Shown here piece after piece: positions 1 through 9,189 of a stretch of DNA of 64,000 nt. The position numbers and the translations under genes are program-made. Location: IMG/VR virus record IMGVR_UViG_3300008448_008004, positions 29,829 through 93,828 of that record. One strand, 5' to 3'. The first letter of the stretch is position 1, and every line of letters starts with the position of its first letter. A model generated the notes under the pieces. It worked only from the letters and a program-made list of their open reading frames with translations, was not told the DNA's origin and did no database searches. This DNA comes from a virus.

Positions 1-237
1 ATGGAGTGGGTTCGTTTACACGCAGAATCAGTTACAGGACGTATGGGTTATGCTGCTGGTTACAAAAAAGATATTGACCTTGAAATGTTGGACCCAACAG
101 GTGTGGCTGTCGAAAAATGGATTCTTCAAGGAACATTCTTAACAAGTGTTGATTTTGATTCATTAGGATATAGTGAAGATGGTTTAATAACTGTAAAGGC
201 AACTCTTAGACCTGACAGATGTATATTAGTATACTAA
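1..237 (+). CDS. Tail tube protein, gp19-like (5'-truncated)
   Basis: The frame is open to the left edge of the window, so the ATG at base 1 is probably an internal methionine of a longer gene. The 78 visible residues look like the C-terminal half of a T4 gp19-type tail tube subunit: a W-I-L-x-G-T-F motif is followed by a V-D-F-D-S-L-G-Y strand and an alternating beta pattern that ends in L-R-P-D-R-C-I-L. T4 gp19 is about 163 aa, so roughly half is missing here. Tube subunits stack as hexamers inside the contractile sheath and form the DNA channel. The gene is followed by a strong terminator and then by the gp26-like gene. The assignment is by pattern recognition only; another tube-fold protein is the main alternative. 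Confidence 0.65.
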   Translation: MEWVRLHAESVTGRMGYAAGYKKDIDLEMLDPTGVAVEKWILQGTFLTSVDFDSLGYSEDGLITVKATLRPDRCILVY

Positions 238-258
238 AAACAAAATAAAATATTATTT

Positions 259-288
259 AATCCCATCTATTTTAGGTGGGATTTTTTA
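259..288 (+). terminator. Intrinsic terminator after the tail tube gene
   Basis: A 10-bp stem (AATCCCATCT with AGGTGGGATT, one G-U pair) closes a five-base ATTTT loop and runs directly into a T tract. It ends the transcript of the tube gene 22 bases after its stop codon, so the next gene at 331 probably has its own promoter or depends on read-through. Confidence 0.85.
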
Positions 289-330
289 TTTACATAAACT
301 AAAGTCAAGTTATTTTTAAAGAAAAAAATT

Positions 331-1089
331 ATGGATAAAAGTGCTCAATATGGTCAAATGGATTTTAATCTTCCACATGACGTTGTAAAATTACCATCCG
401 GAGGGATGTTTTATAAACCAAAAAAAGAAAGTTTAAAAGTTGGTTATTTGACCGCATCTGATGAAAATTTATTAATGTCCCCAAATACACCATCAGATGG
501 TATAATAAATAATTTGTTGAGGACAAAAATTTATGAACCTGGTTTTGATGTTGGACAACTTTTAGACGTAGACGTTCAAGCCATATTAATTTTTTTAAGG
601 AACACTTCTTTTGGTAATGAATACGAATTTTCAATTAATGACCCCAAGACTAATAAAAGATTTGATGCTAAAATCCTTTTGGATGAATTGAACTATATCC
701 CCATGAGTAATAAACCGGACTCTGAAGGATTATTTGATTTTGTTTTACCAAAATCGAGGGCACAAGTAAAGTTGAAACTTTTAACATTATCTGAAACAAA
801 TGAGTTAGAAAAGTTACAGGAAAATTATCCGCCAAACATGGTTGCTCCGGTTATAACAAAAAGATTAGAAAAACAAATTGTAGAATTAAACGGTGACAGA
901 GATAAACTAAAAATTGTACAGTTCGTTACTCAAATGCCTATTATTGATTCTAAGGAGTTAAGAAAATTTATTAGAGATTGTGAGCCCAAAATAGACTTAA
1001 AAAGAACAATTACCGCCCCGTCCGGAGAAAGAGTCACAGTTAATGTGTCTTTTGGGGCGGAGTTTTTTCGTCCTTTCTTCTCAATTTAA
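331..1089 (+). CDS. gp26-like tail/baseplate assembly protein
   Basis: This 252-aa protein resembles the T4_baseplate family (T4 gp26). The N-terminal motif L-P-S-G-G-M-F-Y is followed by G-Y-L-T-A-S-D-E-N-L-L, a region ending I-N-N-L-L-R, and D-V-Q-A-I-L-I-F-L-R-N-T-S-F-G-N-E-Y, all typical of that family. The middle is helical and charged. In T4 this protein is needed for baseplate hub formation. It lies immediately before the tape measure gene, the position held in other long-tailed phages by tail assembly chaperones. Its last residues (about A-E-F-F-R-P-F-F-S-I) overlap a second frame at 1043-1213 that continues in a family-like way, so a frameshifted longer product is possible. The start is the only ATG that includes the conserved N-terminal motif. 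Confidence 0.7.
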   Translation: MDKSAQYGQMDFNLPHDVVKLPSGGMFYKPKKESLKVGYLTASDENLLMSPNTPSDGIINNLLRTKIYEPGFDVGQLLDVDVQAILIFLRNTSFGNEYEFSINDPKTNKRFDAKILLDELNYIPMSNKPDSEGLFDFVLPKSRAQVKLKLLTLSETNELEKLQENYPPNMVAPVITKRLEKQIVELNGDRDKLKIVQFVTQMPIIDSKELRKFIRDCEPKIDLKRTITAPSGERVTVNVSFGAEFFRPFFSI

Positions 1090-1213
1090 ACAAATTTTAT
1101 TAGATGAAATATTTTATTTAACAAAATATGCAAACTTTTCATATTCAGATATTATGAAAATGCCAACATATGAAAGGAAATATTTCATAAATAAACTTTT
1201 CGAAAAACAATAG
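1043..1213 (+). CDS. Overlapping small frame, gp51-like or frameshift extension of the gp26-like protein
   Basis: An ATG-initiated frame of 56 codons overlaps the 3' end of the gp26-like gene by 47 bases in the +1 frame. The convincing part starts beyond the upstream stop codon: F-K-Q-I-L-L-D-E-I-F-Y-L-T-K-Y, then F-S-Y-S-D-I-M-K-M-P-T-Y-E-R, ending K-L-F-E-K-Q. This amphipathic pattern with a 'M-P-x-Y-E-R' turn is typical of small tail assembly proteins. The first dozen residues (C-L-L-G-R-S-F-F-V) look like a shadow of the other frame, which argues that the segment is either translated from the overlap start or joined to the upstream protein by a +1 (or -2) ribosomal frameshift. It fills the otherwise unexplained gap before the tape measure gene. 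I cannot separate the two models from sequence alone. Confidence 0.5.
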   Translation: MCLLGRSFFVLSSQFKQILLDEIFYLTKYANFSYSDIMKMPTYERKYFINKLFEKQ

Positions 1214-1220
1214 AAAATAA

Positions 1221-1228
1221 TATTTATA
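1221..1228 (+). promoter_or_regulatory. TATTTATA element before the tape measure gene
   Basis: An exact TATTTATA lies 7 bases before the ATG at 1236. The same element recurs upstream of most structural transcription units in this window. It may be the core of a late promoter, but the short distance to the start codon would give an almost leaderless mRNA, so a role in translation is also possible. Confidence 0.4.
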
Positions 1229-1235
1229 AAATAAA

Positions 1236-3032
1236 ATGATGTTTTTTGAGACAGAAGCAGGCGAATTAGGAAGTGCTGCTGGTAAAAATTTAAAGGAATT
1301 TGCAGATGCACTAAAAGGTGCATTAGAACAGTCTTTAAGTCCCGAAGGATTTGTCAAGGCCTTGACGGATGTTGAAAACCAATCAAACAAATTACAAAAA
1401 AGTATTGGGGGTGTTGTTATTGGTGCAGACCAATTTAGAGAAAAACTAATGGCCGCATACAAAAACACTCAAAACATGAATGCGACCTTTGCAGACACTG
1501 TAAATGCGGTTAAGGGTTTAGCTCAAGGTATGGGTAAATTTGTAAACCCATCACAAGAGGCATTAGAGGCGGTAGTTGGATTAGCCAAAGGTATTGGTGA
1601 AACACCTGAAAAGATTGGTGAAATGACTTCAAATCTAATGAGTTTTGGAGGAACCCAAGTAGAGGTTGTTGGTAAAATGAATGAAATTGCAAAAAGTGCA
1701 AGAAAAGCCGGACTTGATGCAAAAGGATTATTGGCGGACATAACAACTAACTTGAAAAAAGCATCAGGATTTGGTTTCTCAAACAGTGTGAAAGGACTCA
1801 CCGAAATGGCAAAACAGGCAAAACTTTTACGTACAGATGTATCATCATTAGGTGCAATGAGTTTACAAGGAAGTATATTAGACCCAGAAGGAGCAATAGA
1901 AGCTGCTTCCAAATTTCAAATGTTAGGTGGGCAAGTTGGAAAACTTGGGGACCCCTTCCAACTATTATATATGGCACAAAAAGATTTAGCCGGTCTACAA
2001 GATGAGTTAGTCAAATCTTCAAAAGCTGCATTTACGTTCAATAAAGAAACTGGAAACTTTGACATAGGAACTCAAGATTTATATAGATTAAGAGAACAAG
2101 CAAAAATAACAGGTCAAGATTTTGATGCCTTAGTTAATTCGGGTAAAGAAGCAGCAAAACTTGATTACCTTACCGAAAAATTTAACTTAAAAGGATTAGA
2201 TAAGGAAACTCAACAAATGGTTGCGGGGTTAGCTCAGATAGGTGAAGGAGGAAAAGTTGAAATAGATATACCTGGATATAAGAAAATTGAAGCAAACAGT
2301 GCGGAACAATTAAAGACGGCATTACAATCTGAGGATGTACAAAAAAAATTAAAAGAATATCAGGCTAAGGCCGACATGGACTCAAAAGACTTGGCTGTAT
2401 CTCAATTATCTGTCACAGAAGAGTTATCTGCATCCGCAAGAACGATAAGAGATGCGGTTTTATTACAATCGGGAGCAGTCGCAGAAACGGACAGAAAGGC
2501 ATTGTTAGATGGTTTAAGAACCGACGCTAAAGATGCTATTGACGCATATGGTAAAGTTGCAAAAGTTGCTCAAGACAAAACTTATGAGATTGCAAAAACA
2601 GGTGTTAGTGCTGTTGGTAAACAAATGGAAGATACTAAAGAAAGATATTCTAAAAACACAGAAAAAGAATTGTTAAAACAAAAAGTAGAGGGTAAGGAAT
2701 ATAAAGGTGAAGACACAGAAGTTACTGTAAAAGATGGATTATTTCCATCGGCAAATAGTGCCCCAACAATTTTAAGTAAAGGAGCAATTTATAAAGGTAT
2801 TGTTGGGGATGATGTTGCTGTTGGAACAAATTTAGGGGAGGCACTTAACAAAGCTGGTTCCGGTAATATTGGAGGAGCTATTGATATTAATATTAATTTG
2901 ACAGGGTCAATAGGTGGTGACCCAGGACAACTTACAAAAATGTTTAATTCACCACAAGTTCAAAAACAAATAATGGATACGGTCTTATATAAGTTGAATG
3001 ATTATAAAAAACAACAAGGGGTTCTTGCCTAA
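1236..3032 (+). CDS. Probable tail tape measure protein
   Basis: The 598-aa product is long, helical, low in aromatics and rich in Ala, Gly and Lys, as expected for a tape measure, and its length is close to that of T4 gp29 (about 590 aa). Recognisable blocks include a central F-Q-M-L-G-G-Q-V-G-K-L-G-D-P-F segment around residue 228 and a C-terminal Gly-rich part (G-G-A-I-D-I-N-I-N-L) followed by a terminal helix. Tape measure proteins set the length of the tail tube and pass into the envelope on infection. Its place directly after the gp26-like pair supports the call. The start is the first of two adjacent ATG codons; the second would shorten it by one residue. A generic coiled-coil baseplate protein is the alternative. 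Confidence 0.65.
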   Translation: MMFFETEAGELGSAAGKNLKEFADALKGALEQSLSPEGFVKALTDVENQSNKLQKSIGGVVIGADQFREKLMAAYKNTQNMNATFADTVNAVKGLAQGMGKFVNPSQEALEAVVGLAKGIGETPEKIGEMTSNLMSFGGTQVEVVGKMNEIAKSARKAGLDAKGLLADITTNLKKASGFGFSNSVKGLTEMAKQAKLLRTDVSSLGAMSLQGSILDPEGAIEAASKFQMLGGQVGKLGDPFQLLYMAQKDLAGLQDELVKSSKAAFTFNKETGNFDIGTQDLYRLREQAKITGQDFDALVNSGKEAAKLDYLTEKFNLKGLDKETQQMVAGLAQIGEGGKVEIDIPGYKKIEANSAEQLKTALQSEDVQKKLKEYQAKADMDSKDLAVSQLSVTEELSASARTIRDAVLLQSGAVAETDRKALLDGLRTDAKDAIDAYGKVAKVAQDKTYEIAKTGVSAVGKQMEDTKERYSKNTEKELLKQKVEGKEYKGEDTEVTVKDGLFPSANSAPTILSKGAIYKGIVGDDVAVGTNLGEALNKAGSGNIGGAIDININLTGSIGGDPGQLTKMFNSPQVQKQIMDTVLYKLNDYKKQQGVLA

Positions 3033-3069
3033 AAAATCTAAAACAATCTATTTATCATAAAAAGACTAA

Positions 3070-6000
3070 ATGGAGAGTCCACTATCATTTAATTCAAGTG
3101 AAAATTTTAGAAAAAAACTTTTGGTGCGTAATTTACCACCATATAAAGTTGATAATGCATTTTCCAATAATAGTAAACCTGGGTCATCTGAGTTTACAAT
3201 TAATGACCTTACACCAATTGATTCACCAAGCGTAGAACAAATCGGAAACCAACAAGAAAAAGTTTTATTACCAATAAATCAATACGGACCACAAAATAAC
3301 CAAGGTGACTTTGGTAATATGGTTCCAATAAATAATAACCTAAATTATAAATCAAACGAAGGTGTTTATGGATATCCCGACAGTATTGGAAGTGATTTAG
3401 AAGTTATTGGTAACAATACTGAAAAACAACTTATTATAAAAAATGTATATCGACCACAAAATGGTTTGGCGGATTTTGGCTCAACTGCTTGGTATATAAA
3501 TAATGATAAAGTAATCAACACAATAGGTGAAGGTGAATATACAATTCAAGACACTGTTGGAGGTAATTTAGAAACTACCGCAAATTTAGACAGACCTGTA
3601 TTGATAACTAATAATCAGTACGGTCCACAGCTTTTAACAAATACTGAAGTTCCAATTAATAACAACTATCAGACTAATCCAAATGAGGGTGAATATGGGT
3701 TTCCTGATACCTTTGGAAGTCAGTTAGAAACTGTTGGTGATACTGATAGACCTGTATTATTTGCTATTAATCAGTATGGACCTGATAATATACCAACAAA
3801 TGAAGTTCAAATTAATCAAAACCTTCAAACAAATTCAAATGAGGGTGAATATGGTTTTCCTGATACAGTTAATAGTGAACTACAATTAATTGGTGAAGAC
3901 GAAAGAACACCAAGTTTTTTACAAAACCCATATGGTCCTGAACAAGGGCAAAGTGTTTTTGAAGTTGACCCTTATAGAAAATTAAAAAATTTAATAATAC
4001 CGCAAGGAAATTATTTAGATGCTACAGATACTTTTGGTAGTGAATTAGAATTAGAGGCGGGTATAAAAGAAACTGAGGCATATATTGGAAATACTTACGC
4101 AACAGGAACAGGAGAATATGACCCAACACTTTTCAGATATTTACAGACAAAAGGTTTACAGTTACCTTACGCAAATTCAGATAACACATTTATATTTTTA
4201 CCCTCAACATATACACCTTATAGTATATTAATAAGTGATAATCCTAGTGGTTCTGATGGTACGTTATCAGAGGACTCAAGCTTAGCTGGTATTGGTGCAA
4301 AACAACTTAACAAAGAATTTAAACATAGAGTTGCATTAGAGTTATATCAACAAACATTAGGTCAAATAAATTTATTTAGTGGTAATGTAAATCCTGAAAC
4401 TGGTGAAATATCCGCAAACCCAAATACAGACCCATTCAATGCTATTGGACTATTAACGGGTAACGTTCCAATTATTGCAAGAAAATATAATATCACAACA
4501 CCTGACTTTTTATTTGGGCAAGGAATTAATTTTGCTGCCAAATTAGCAGGATTGTATTCACCATATTCTTATATCCCTGGTGAATATTTTGACTATCCTA
4601 ACTCGGTAGGTAATGGGCCATATCAGAATCCACTATCTTTAATAGGTGGGGCATTAGGTTCATTATTCAGTGCATTACAACCAGCTAATCAATCATCATC
4701 TGAATTATTAGTTGAATACACATCAGTGGCAACAAGAAAATTATTATATGACCAATTAAGATATAATATTTATAGACCTAACTATAAAATAGGTAATAAT
4801 TTATTGGCACCTCCGGGTTCATTTTACGTTGGTGATAGAAAGAATCATTTAACTGAATTAGTTTCACCGGCACCTTTTTTACCATATGGTAGAGATGGTA
4901 AGACATCGGCTATGGGACCTGTTCTTTCTTACTCAGATATGGGTAAGTTATATGAAACTTCTCAACTTGACGACACTCAGTTTGGTATTAATAGTAGAAA
5001 CTTATATAGTGCAGGCGCAACTAGAGATGGGGTAAAATGGATAGGTAGTAATATTTCGGGTGGGTTAACTTGGATTGGTAGTAAAAGCCCCGACCAACTT
5101 AACTGTCCTTTACCTGGAAAATTAGTAGGTAGAGGTAATCAAGAATTTGAAGATAATAGTGAATTTAATTTTAATAATCTATCGGGGTTCGATAGCACTA
5201 AATCCACAAATAATAATTTTACACCAGGGTCAATACTTGATGTGACACAAAAGTTAATTGACGCGGGTGAAAGAAGTAGTAGTAGAGAACATGTCGGAAA
5301 GGCTATTAATCAAGTATCTAAAGTTTTTAACGACGGATACCAAGAAATAACAAAAGGTTCAAGAGTAGTAAGATACACGACAAAAAATTCAACAGGTGGT
5401 GGTGATATTAAAGGTTTAGAATATTGTAGAATTTTTACAAAAGACAGGCCTTATTACACATATGATGAATTACAAAAAACAGATGGTAATATTAGAAAAT
5501 ACACAGATTCGGTTTTAGATAATACTTGGAATTTGAACATAGCACCTGTTGATGGATATAGTGTCAAAGACGGTAAAGTTAAAAAATATATGTTTTCATT
5601 AGAAAACTTAGCTTGGAGAACTTCAAATAAAAAAGGTTTCACCTATGAAGATTTACCTGCTTGTGAAAAAGGACCTAACGGGGGACGTATTATGTGGTTT
5701 CCACCTTACGGATTAAGTTTTGATGAACAAATTTCGACAGGATGGAATGAAAATACGTTTTTAGGAAGAACAGAACCAATTTATACATACACTAATACAT
5801 CAAGAAAAGGTAATTTATCATTTAAAGTGATTGTTGACCACCCATCTATATTAAACTTAATAGTTGATAAGGAGTTAGAAAACGTAGGAAATAATGGAGA
5901 AATTACTCAAATTGTCGATTCGTTCTTTGCGGGTTGTACAAAATACGACTTATGGGATTTAACAACAAAATTCCCTATGTTTACACCAAATGATGTTTTT

Positions 6001-9000
6001 GAAACTCAAATTTTAACAACGGAAGATATTGTTACAGTAGTCGAAGAACATAACTATACTACAATAGAAGAAGAGGTAGATATAGATGATGATTATATTC
6101 CACCAACAGAAACACCACCATGTACTGTTTATCATTATGAAATTGGAGTTAATACTGATTTAAAATATACTGCATGTACGGGAAATGAAATTACTTTATC
6201 ATTGTCAGGAGGTAATAAAGGAGACATTTGTGTTCAAAGAGGAACTACACCTCAAATTATTACACCGGACCCGACAAATACGGTTACACCAACAGGTGAT
6301 GAATGTACTAGTACGACACCTAATCCAACTCCGACACCATCTCCAACACCAACACCAACACCAACGGAACCACCATTAAAAACAACGTTTCCCGATATTG
6401 GATTTTATTTTGATAATAATTTCCCCGATGGAACTAATAATAGAGAGGGGGTAACTGTAGATAAGGACTTTAAACATTGGTATGATTTATATATTGCTTC
6501 AGAAAACCAATACGTAAATTTAGGTAAAAGTGGAAGTTATTCGGCAGCATTAAACAAAATTGTTATTTATGGAGACCCCACATATAAAGATTATACTAAT
6601 TATGTAACAAACCAATTACCAAATGATGCTAAAATTAAATACCTAGATAGTTTTGTTGACACTAGAAAAGACAAAATATCAGAATTTTTTGGGTATATTA
6701 AAAAAGAATTTGAAGAAGCAAAAAAATTCATTGAAAAAATTGGACCTCTATTAGACGCTGGTGACACAATTTCATTTGATTTAGTTGCAAGTGCTTCGGC
6801 GGTTAATGATAACGCTTATAATATTAATTTATCTAAGAGAAGATATGACTCCGTTAAAAAATGGATTTATGCTCAAACTTCACCAAATGGAACTACAATG
6901 GAAAAATATGTCCAACAAGGTAAATTAAAAATCAAAGAATCTACAGTTGGTGAGGACACAAGTCTTGTCGATGAACCTTATAAATTCATTAAATGTAGTA
7001 AAGATTTTCAAGACAGACAAAAAGACGGAACTGTTTCTGTTAACGCTATGGCTTGTAGAAGAACAAAAATTTCTAACATAGAAAGAACCAAAAACGTTTC
7101 TCAAAATGAAAACCCAACAAATACTGAGTCAAGTAACGTAGTAACAAATAATGGTGACCCATCACAAACAAACCAACAATTGGCTGGTCAAGATTTTATT
7201 ATTACAGGTCCTGCAGGTCAAGAAAGTACAGGACAAAGTATAACACAACCTAACTCATCTTCACAATCATTTGTTTCACAATCACCAGAATCGCAACCAT
7301 ATACCAATAGTATTAATACAAGACCACAAGATGTCCAAACACAAACTTTTGAAAAAAGAAAAGATTTAACAAAAAGATTAGCAAGAAAACTTTTAACTGA
7401 GTGTAACTATTTTGAATATATTCAACAAAATGCCCCGATGATATACGATGGAATAAAATCTAAAATAAAATATTTCCAACCGGCATTTCACTCAATAACT
7501 CCTGAAGGGCTTAATTCTAGATTAGTTTTCTTACAACAATGTATGAGGCCTGGTGATACCATCCCTACAATTTCTGAATCAAATGGGGGTCAAGTTAAAC
7601 TACTTTACAATGACGTATCAAATAGTGCGTTTGGGGCTCCACCAATCTGCGTATTAAGAATTGGTGATTTCTTTCACACTAAAATAGTAATAGATGGTTT
7701 AACCTTAAAATATGATGAAGTACCATTTGATTTAAATCCTGAAGGAATTGGCGTCCAACCAATGATTGCGGATGTTACGGTTTCTTTTTCTTTTATTGGT
7801 GGACATGGATTGGCGGAACCTGTCGCTAAATTACAAAATGCATTAAGTTTTAACTATTATGGTAATACTGAAATGTATGACGAAAGAGCCGAATCCACGT
7901 CTCAATTAGATTTAAGTCAATATGATGCACAAATAATATCACAAATAAAAGATGAGTTAAATGTCGTTGACACATCAGCCACAAGACCTACGGTAAATGA
8001 TGGTGGAGTAACCATTGGTGTTACTAAAACTAACACTGTTGATTTAGTAACTTCAGCAACAACCGGAACTATCACATATAAAGACATTATGTCAAAGTTA
8101 GTGGACTCTACTAAATCATATGTAGAAAAAACAACATCTACTTTAGAAAAAATTAATCAAGAATATTTAATTGGGGGTCTTCAAATATTCACTAAGGATA
8201 GAAAATATACAGACGGGTTTTTCAATAGTTTAGGTGGTGATTTATCAAACACGGCTAACATATTTGGTTATGCTAGTACAATACAAGATAAATTAAACGA
8301 TTTAGCAACTAAGACTAAAGAAGATATAGATAACGACTTGTGTCCTTTATTACCTACAGTATATAATCAAAATTTGACCGACATACAAATTAAAAAAATT
8401 AAAAAACAATTAAAAGATAATATTGATACGAGAAAGAACGAAATGACAAATGCGTTAGAGAATTACTCTAATGAAATTTCAACGAATGAATTAGATTTAA
8501 TTAGTTTAATTGATAAAATTAGTTTTGTTTCTAATGGACATGACGGGTTTATAAAGAAAACCTTCTCAACTGTTGTTTATAATCTTTCAGGAACAACAAA
8601 GGTTACCCAACCAACATTACCTAATGTTGTGGACACACTACAAGAATTGGTTTTAGATTCATATTTAGTAAAAGATGATATGAATACATATTATCAAAAA
8701 CTTTCTGAGTTCTCTTTAATTCCTACAGGTGATGATGTTTATAGTAGTAATTATACTCAGAACACTTATTTACCTGAAAACAAACCTGGAGACACTAGAT
8801 TTTTTATGTTATTTGGTAAACCTATTATTGATAACCCTGATAAATTTGTAGATGACTTAATTAACAAAGCAATACCAAACGCTAACCAACAGGACAAAGA
8901 TGATTGGTTTTTATATTTAATGAATAATGTGAAAAATCCAAATAAAGGATTGCAAAATGCTTATTTAGCTTCTATGGTTGAAGTTAATAATAAAATTGAA

Positions 9001-9189
9001 AAATTCAGAACAGAATACTTTAATTCTACATTTACCAATTATTTACCTTATAATAAAGATAAAGAAAGGTTAATGTGGTATCAATCACAAGTACCGGCTA
9101 ACTCAAATGATAGTAGAGATTTGTCAAATTTATACAAATCAATTAATAGTGGAGGAGATAAATTTAATTTGAAAAAAAAGTTTAAATAA
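3070..9189 (+). CDS. Giant baseplate/tail-tube-initiator-like protein with OmpA-like domain
   Basis: At 2039 aa this is far larger than any T4 hub or tube-cap protein. Residues about 45-340 hold five copies of a unit of roughly 55 residues marked by N-Q-Y-G-P and E-G-E-Y-G-F-P-D-T (near 70, 125, 182, 234 and 287). Around 877-925 a block with W-F-P-P-Y-G-L-S-F and G-R-T-E-P-I-Y-T-Y-T-N-T-S-R resembles baseplate proteins that start the tail tube. A PT-rich linker (about 1084-1101) leads to an OmpA-like segment (about 1108-1330) with F-Y-F-D-N-N and N-L-S-K-R-R-Y-D-S-V. The C-terminal third (about 1531-1597) has a tube-like beta pattern (I-V-I-D-G-L-T-L-K-Y-D-E-V-P-F-D). The gene overlaps the next by one base (TAATG). 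I infer a fused baseplate component; no enzymatic motif is visible. Confidence 0.6.
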   Translation: MESPLSFNSSENFRKKLLVRNLPPYKVDNAFSNNSKPGSSEFTINDLTPIDSPSVEQIGNQQEKVLLPINQYGPQNNQGDFGNMVPINNNLNYKSNEGVYGYPDSIGSDLEVIGNNTEKQLIIKNVYRPQNGLADFGSTAWYINNDKVINTIGEGEYTIQDTVGGNLETTANLDRPVLITNNQYGPQLLTNTEVPINNNYQTNPNEGEYGFPDTFGSQLETVGDTDRPVLFAINQYGPDNIPTNEVQINQNLQTNSNEGEYGFPDTVNSELQLIGEDERTPSFLQNPYGPEQGQSVFEVDPYRKLKNLIIPQGNYLDATDTFGSELELEAGIKETEAYIGNTYATGTGEYDPTLFRYLQTKGLQLPYANSDNTFIFLPSTYTPYSILISDNPSGSDGTLSEDSSLAGIGAKQLNKEFKHRVALELYQQTLGQINLFSGNVNPETGEISANPNTDPFNAIGLLTGNVPIIARKYNITTPDFLFGQGINFAAKLAGLYSPYSYIPGEYFDYPNSVGNGPYQNPLSLIGGALGSLFSALQPANQSSSELLVEYTSVATRKLLYDQLRYNIYRPNYKIGNNLLAPPGSFYVGDRKNHLTELVSPAPFLPYGRDGKTSAMGPVLSYSDMGKLYETSQLDDTQFGINSRNLYSAGATRDGVKWIGSNISGGLTWIGSKSPDQLNCPLPGKLVGRGNQEFEDNSEFNFNNLSGFDSTKSTNNNFTPGSILDVTQKLIDAGERSSSREHVGKAINQVSKVFNDGYQEITKGSRVVRYTTKNSTGGGDIKGLEYCRIFTKDRPYYTYDELQKTDGNIRKYTDSVLDNTWNLNIAPVDGYSVKDGKVKKYMFSLENLAWRTSNKKGFTYEDLPACEKGPNGGRIMWFPPYGLSFDEQISTGWNENTFLGRTEPIYTYTNTSRKGNLSFKVIVDHPSILNLIVDKELENVGNNGEITQIVDSFFAGCTKYDLWDLTTKFPMFTPNDVFETQILTTEDIVTVVEEHNYTTIEEEVDIDDDYIPPTETPPCTVYHYEIGVNTDLKYTACTGNEITLSLSGGNKGDICVQRGTTPQIITPDPTNTVTPTGDECTSTTPNPTPTPSPTPTPTPTEPPLKTTFPDIGFYFDNNFPDGTNNREGVTVDKDFKHWYDLYIASENQYVNLGKSGSYSAALNKIVIYGDPTYKDYTNYVTNQLPNDAKIKYLDSFVDTRKDKISEFFGYIKKEFEEAKKFIEKIGPLLDAGDTISFDLVASASAVNDNAYNINLSKRRYDSVKKWIYAQTSPNGTTMEKYVQQGKLKIKESTVGEDTSLVDEPYKFIKCSKDFQDRQKDGTVSVNAMACRRTKISNIERTKNVSQNENPTNTESSNVVTNNGDPSQTNQQLAGQDFIITGPAGQESTGQSITQPNSSSQSFVSQSPESQPYTNSINTRPQDVQTQTFEKRKDLTKRLARKLLTECNYFEYIQQNAPMIYDGIKSKIKYFQPAFHSITPEGLNSRLVFLQQCMRPGDTIPTISESNGGQVKLLYNDVSNSAFGAPPICVLRIGDFFHTKIVIDGLTLKYDEVPFDLNPEGIGVQPMIADVTVSFSFIGGHGLAEPVAKLQNALSFNYYGNTEMYDERAESTSQLDLSQYDAQIISQIKDELNVVDTSATRPTVNDGGVTIGVTKTNTVDLVTSATTGTITYKDIMSKLVDSTKSYVEKTTSTLEKINQEYLIGGLQIFTKDRKYTDGFFNSLGGDLSNTANIFGYASTIQDKLNDLATKTKEDIDNDLCPLLPTVYNQNLTDIQIKKIKKQLKDNIDTRKNEMTNALENYSNEISTNELDLISLIDKISFVSNGHDGFIKKTFSTVVYNLSGTTKVTQPTLPNVVDTLQELVLDSYLVKDDMNTYYQKLSEFSLIPTGDDVYSSNYTQNTYLPENKPGDTRFFMLFGKPIIDNPDKFVDDLINKAIPNANQQDKDDWFLYLMNNVKNPNKGLQNAYLASMVEVNNKIEKFRTEYFNSTFTNYLPYNKDKERLMWYQSQVPANSNDSRDLSNLYKSINSGGDKFNLKKKFK
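6319..6372 (+). repeat. PT-repeat linker tract
   Basis: The DNA encodes an alternating Pro-Thr/Ser run inside the 2039-aa baseplate protein, separating the tube-initiator-like part from the OmpA-like domain. It is built from near-identical CCAACA/CCGACA hexamers, like the tracts in the fibre genes at 40.9 and 48.4-49.0 kb. Confidence 0.85.
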
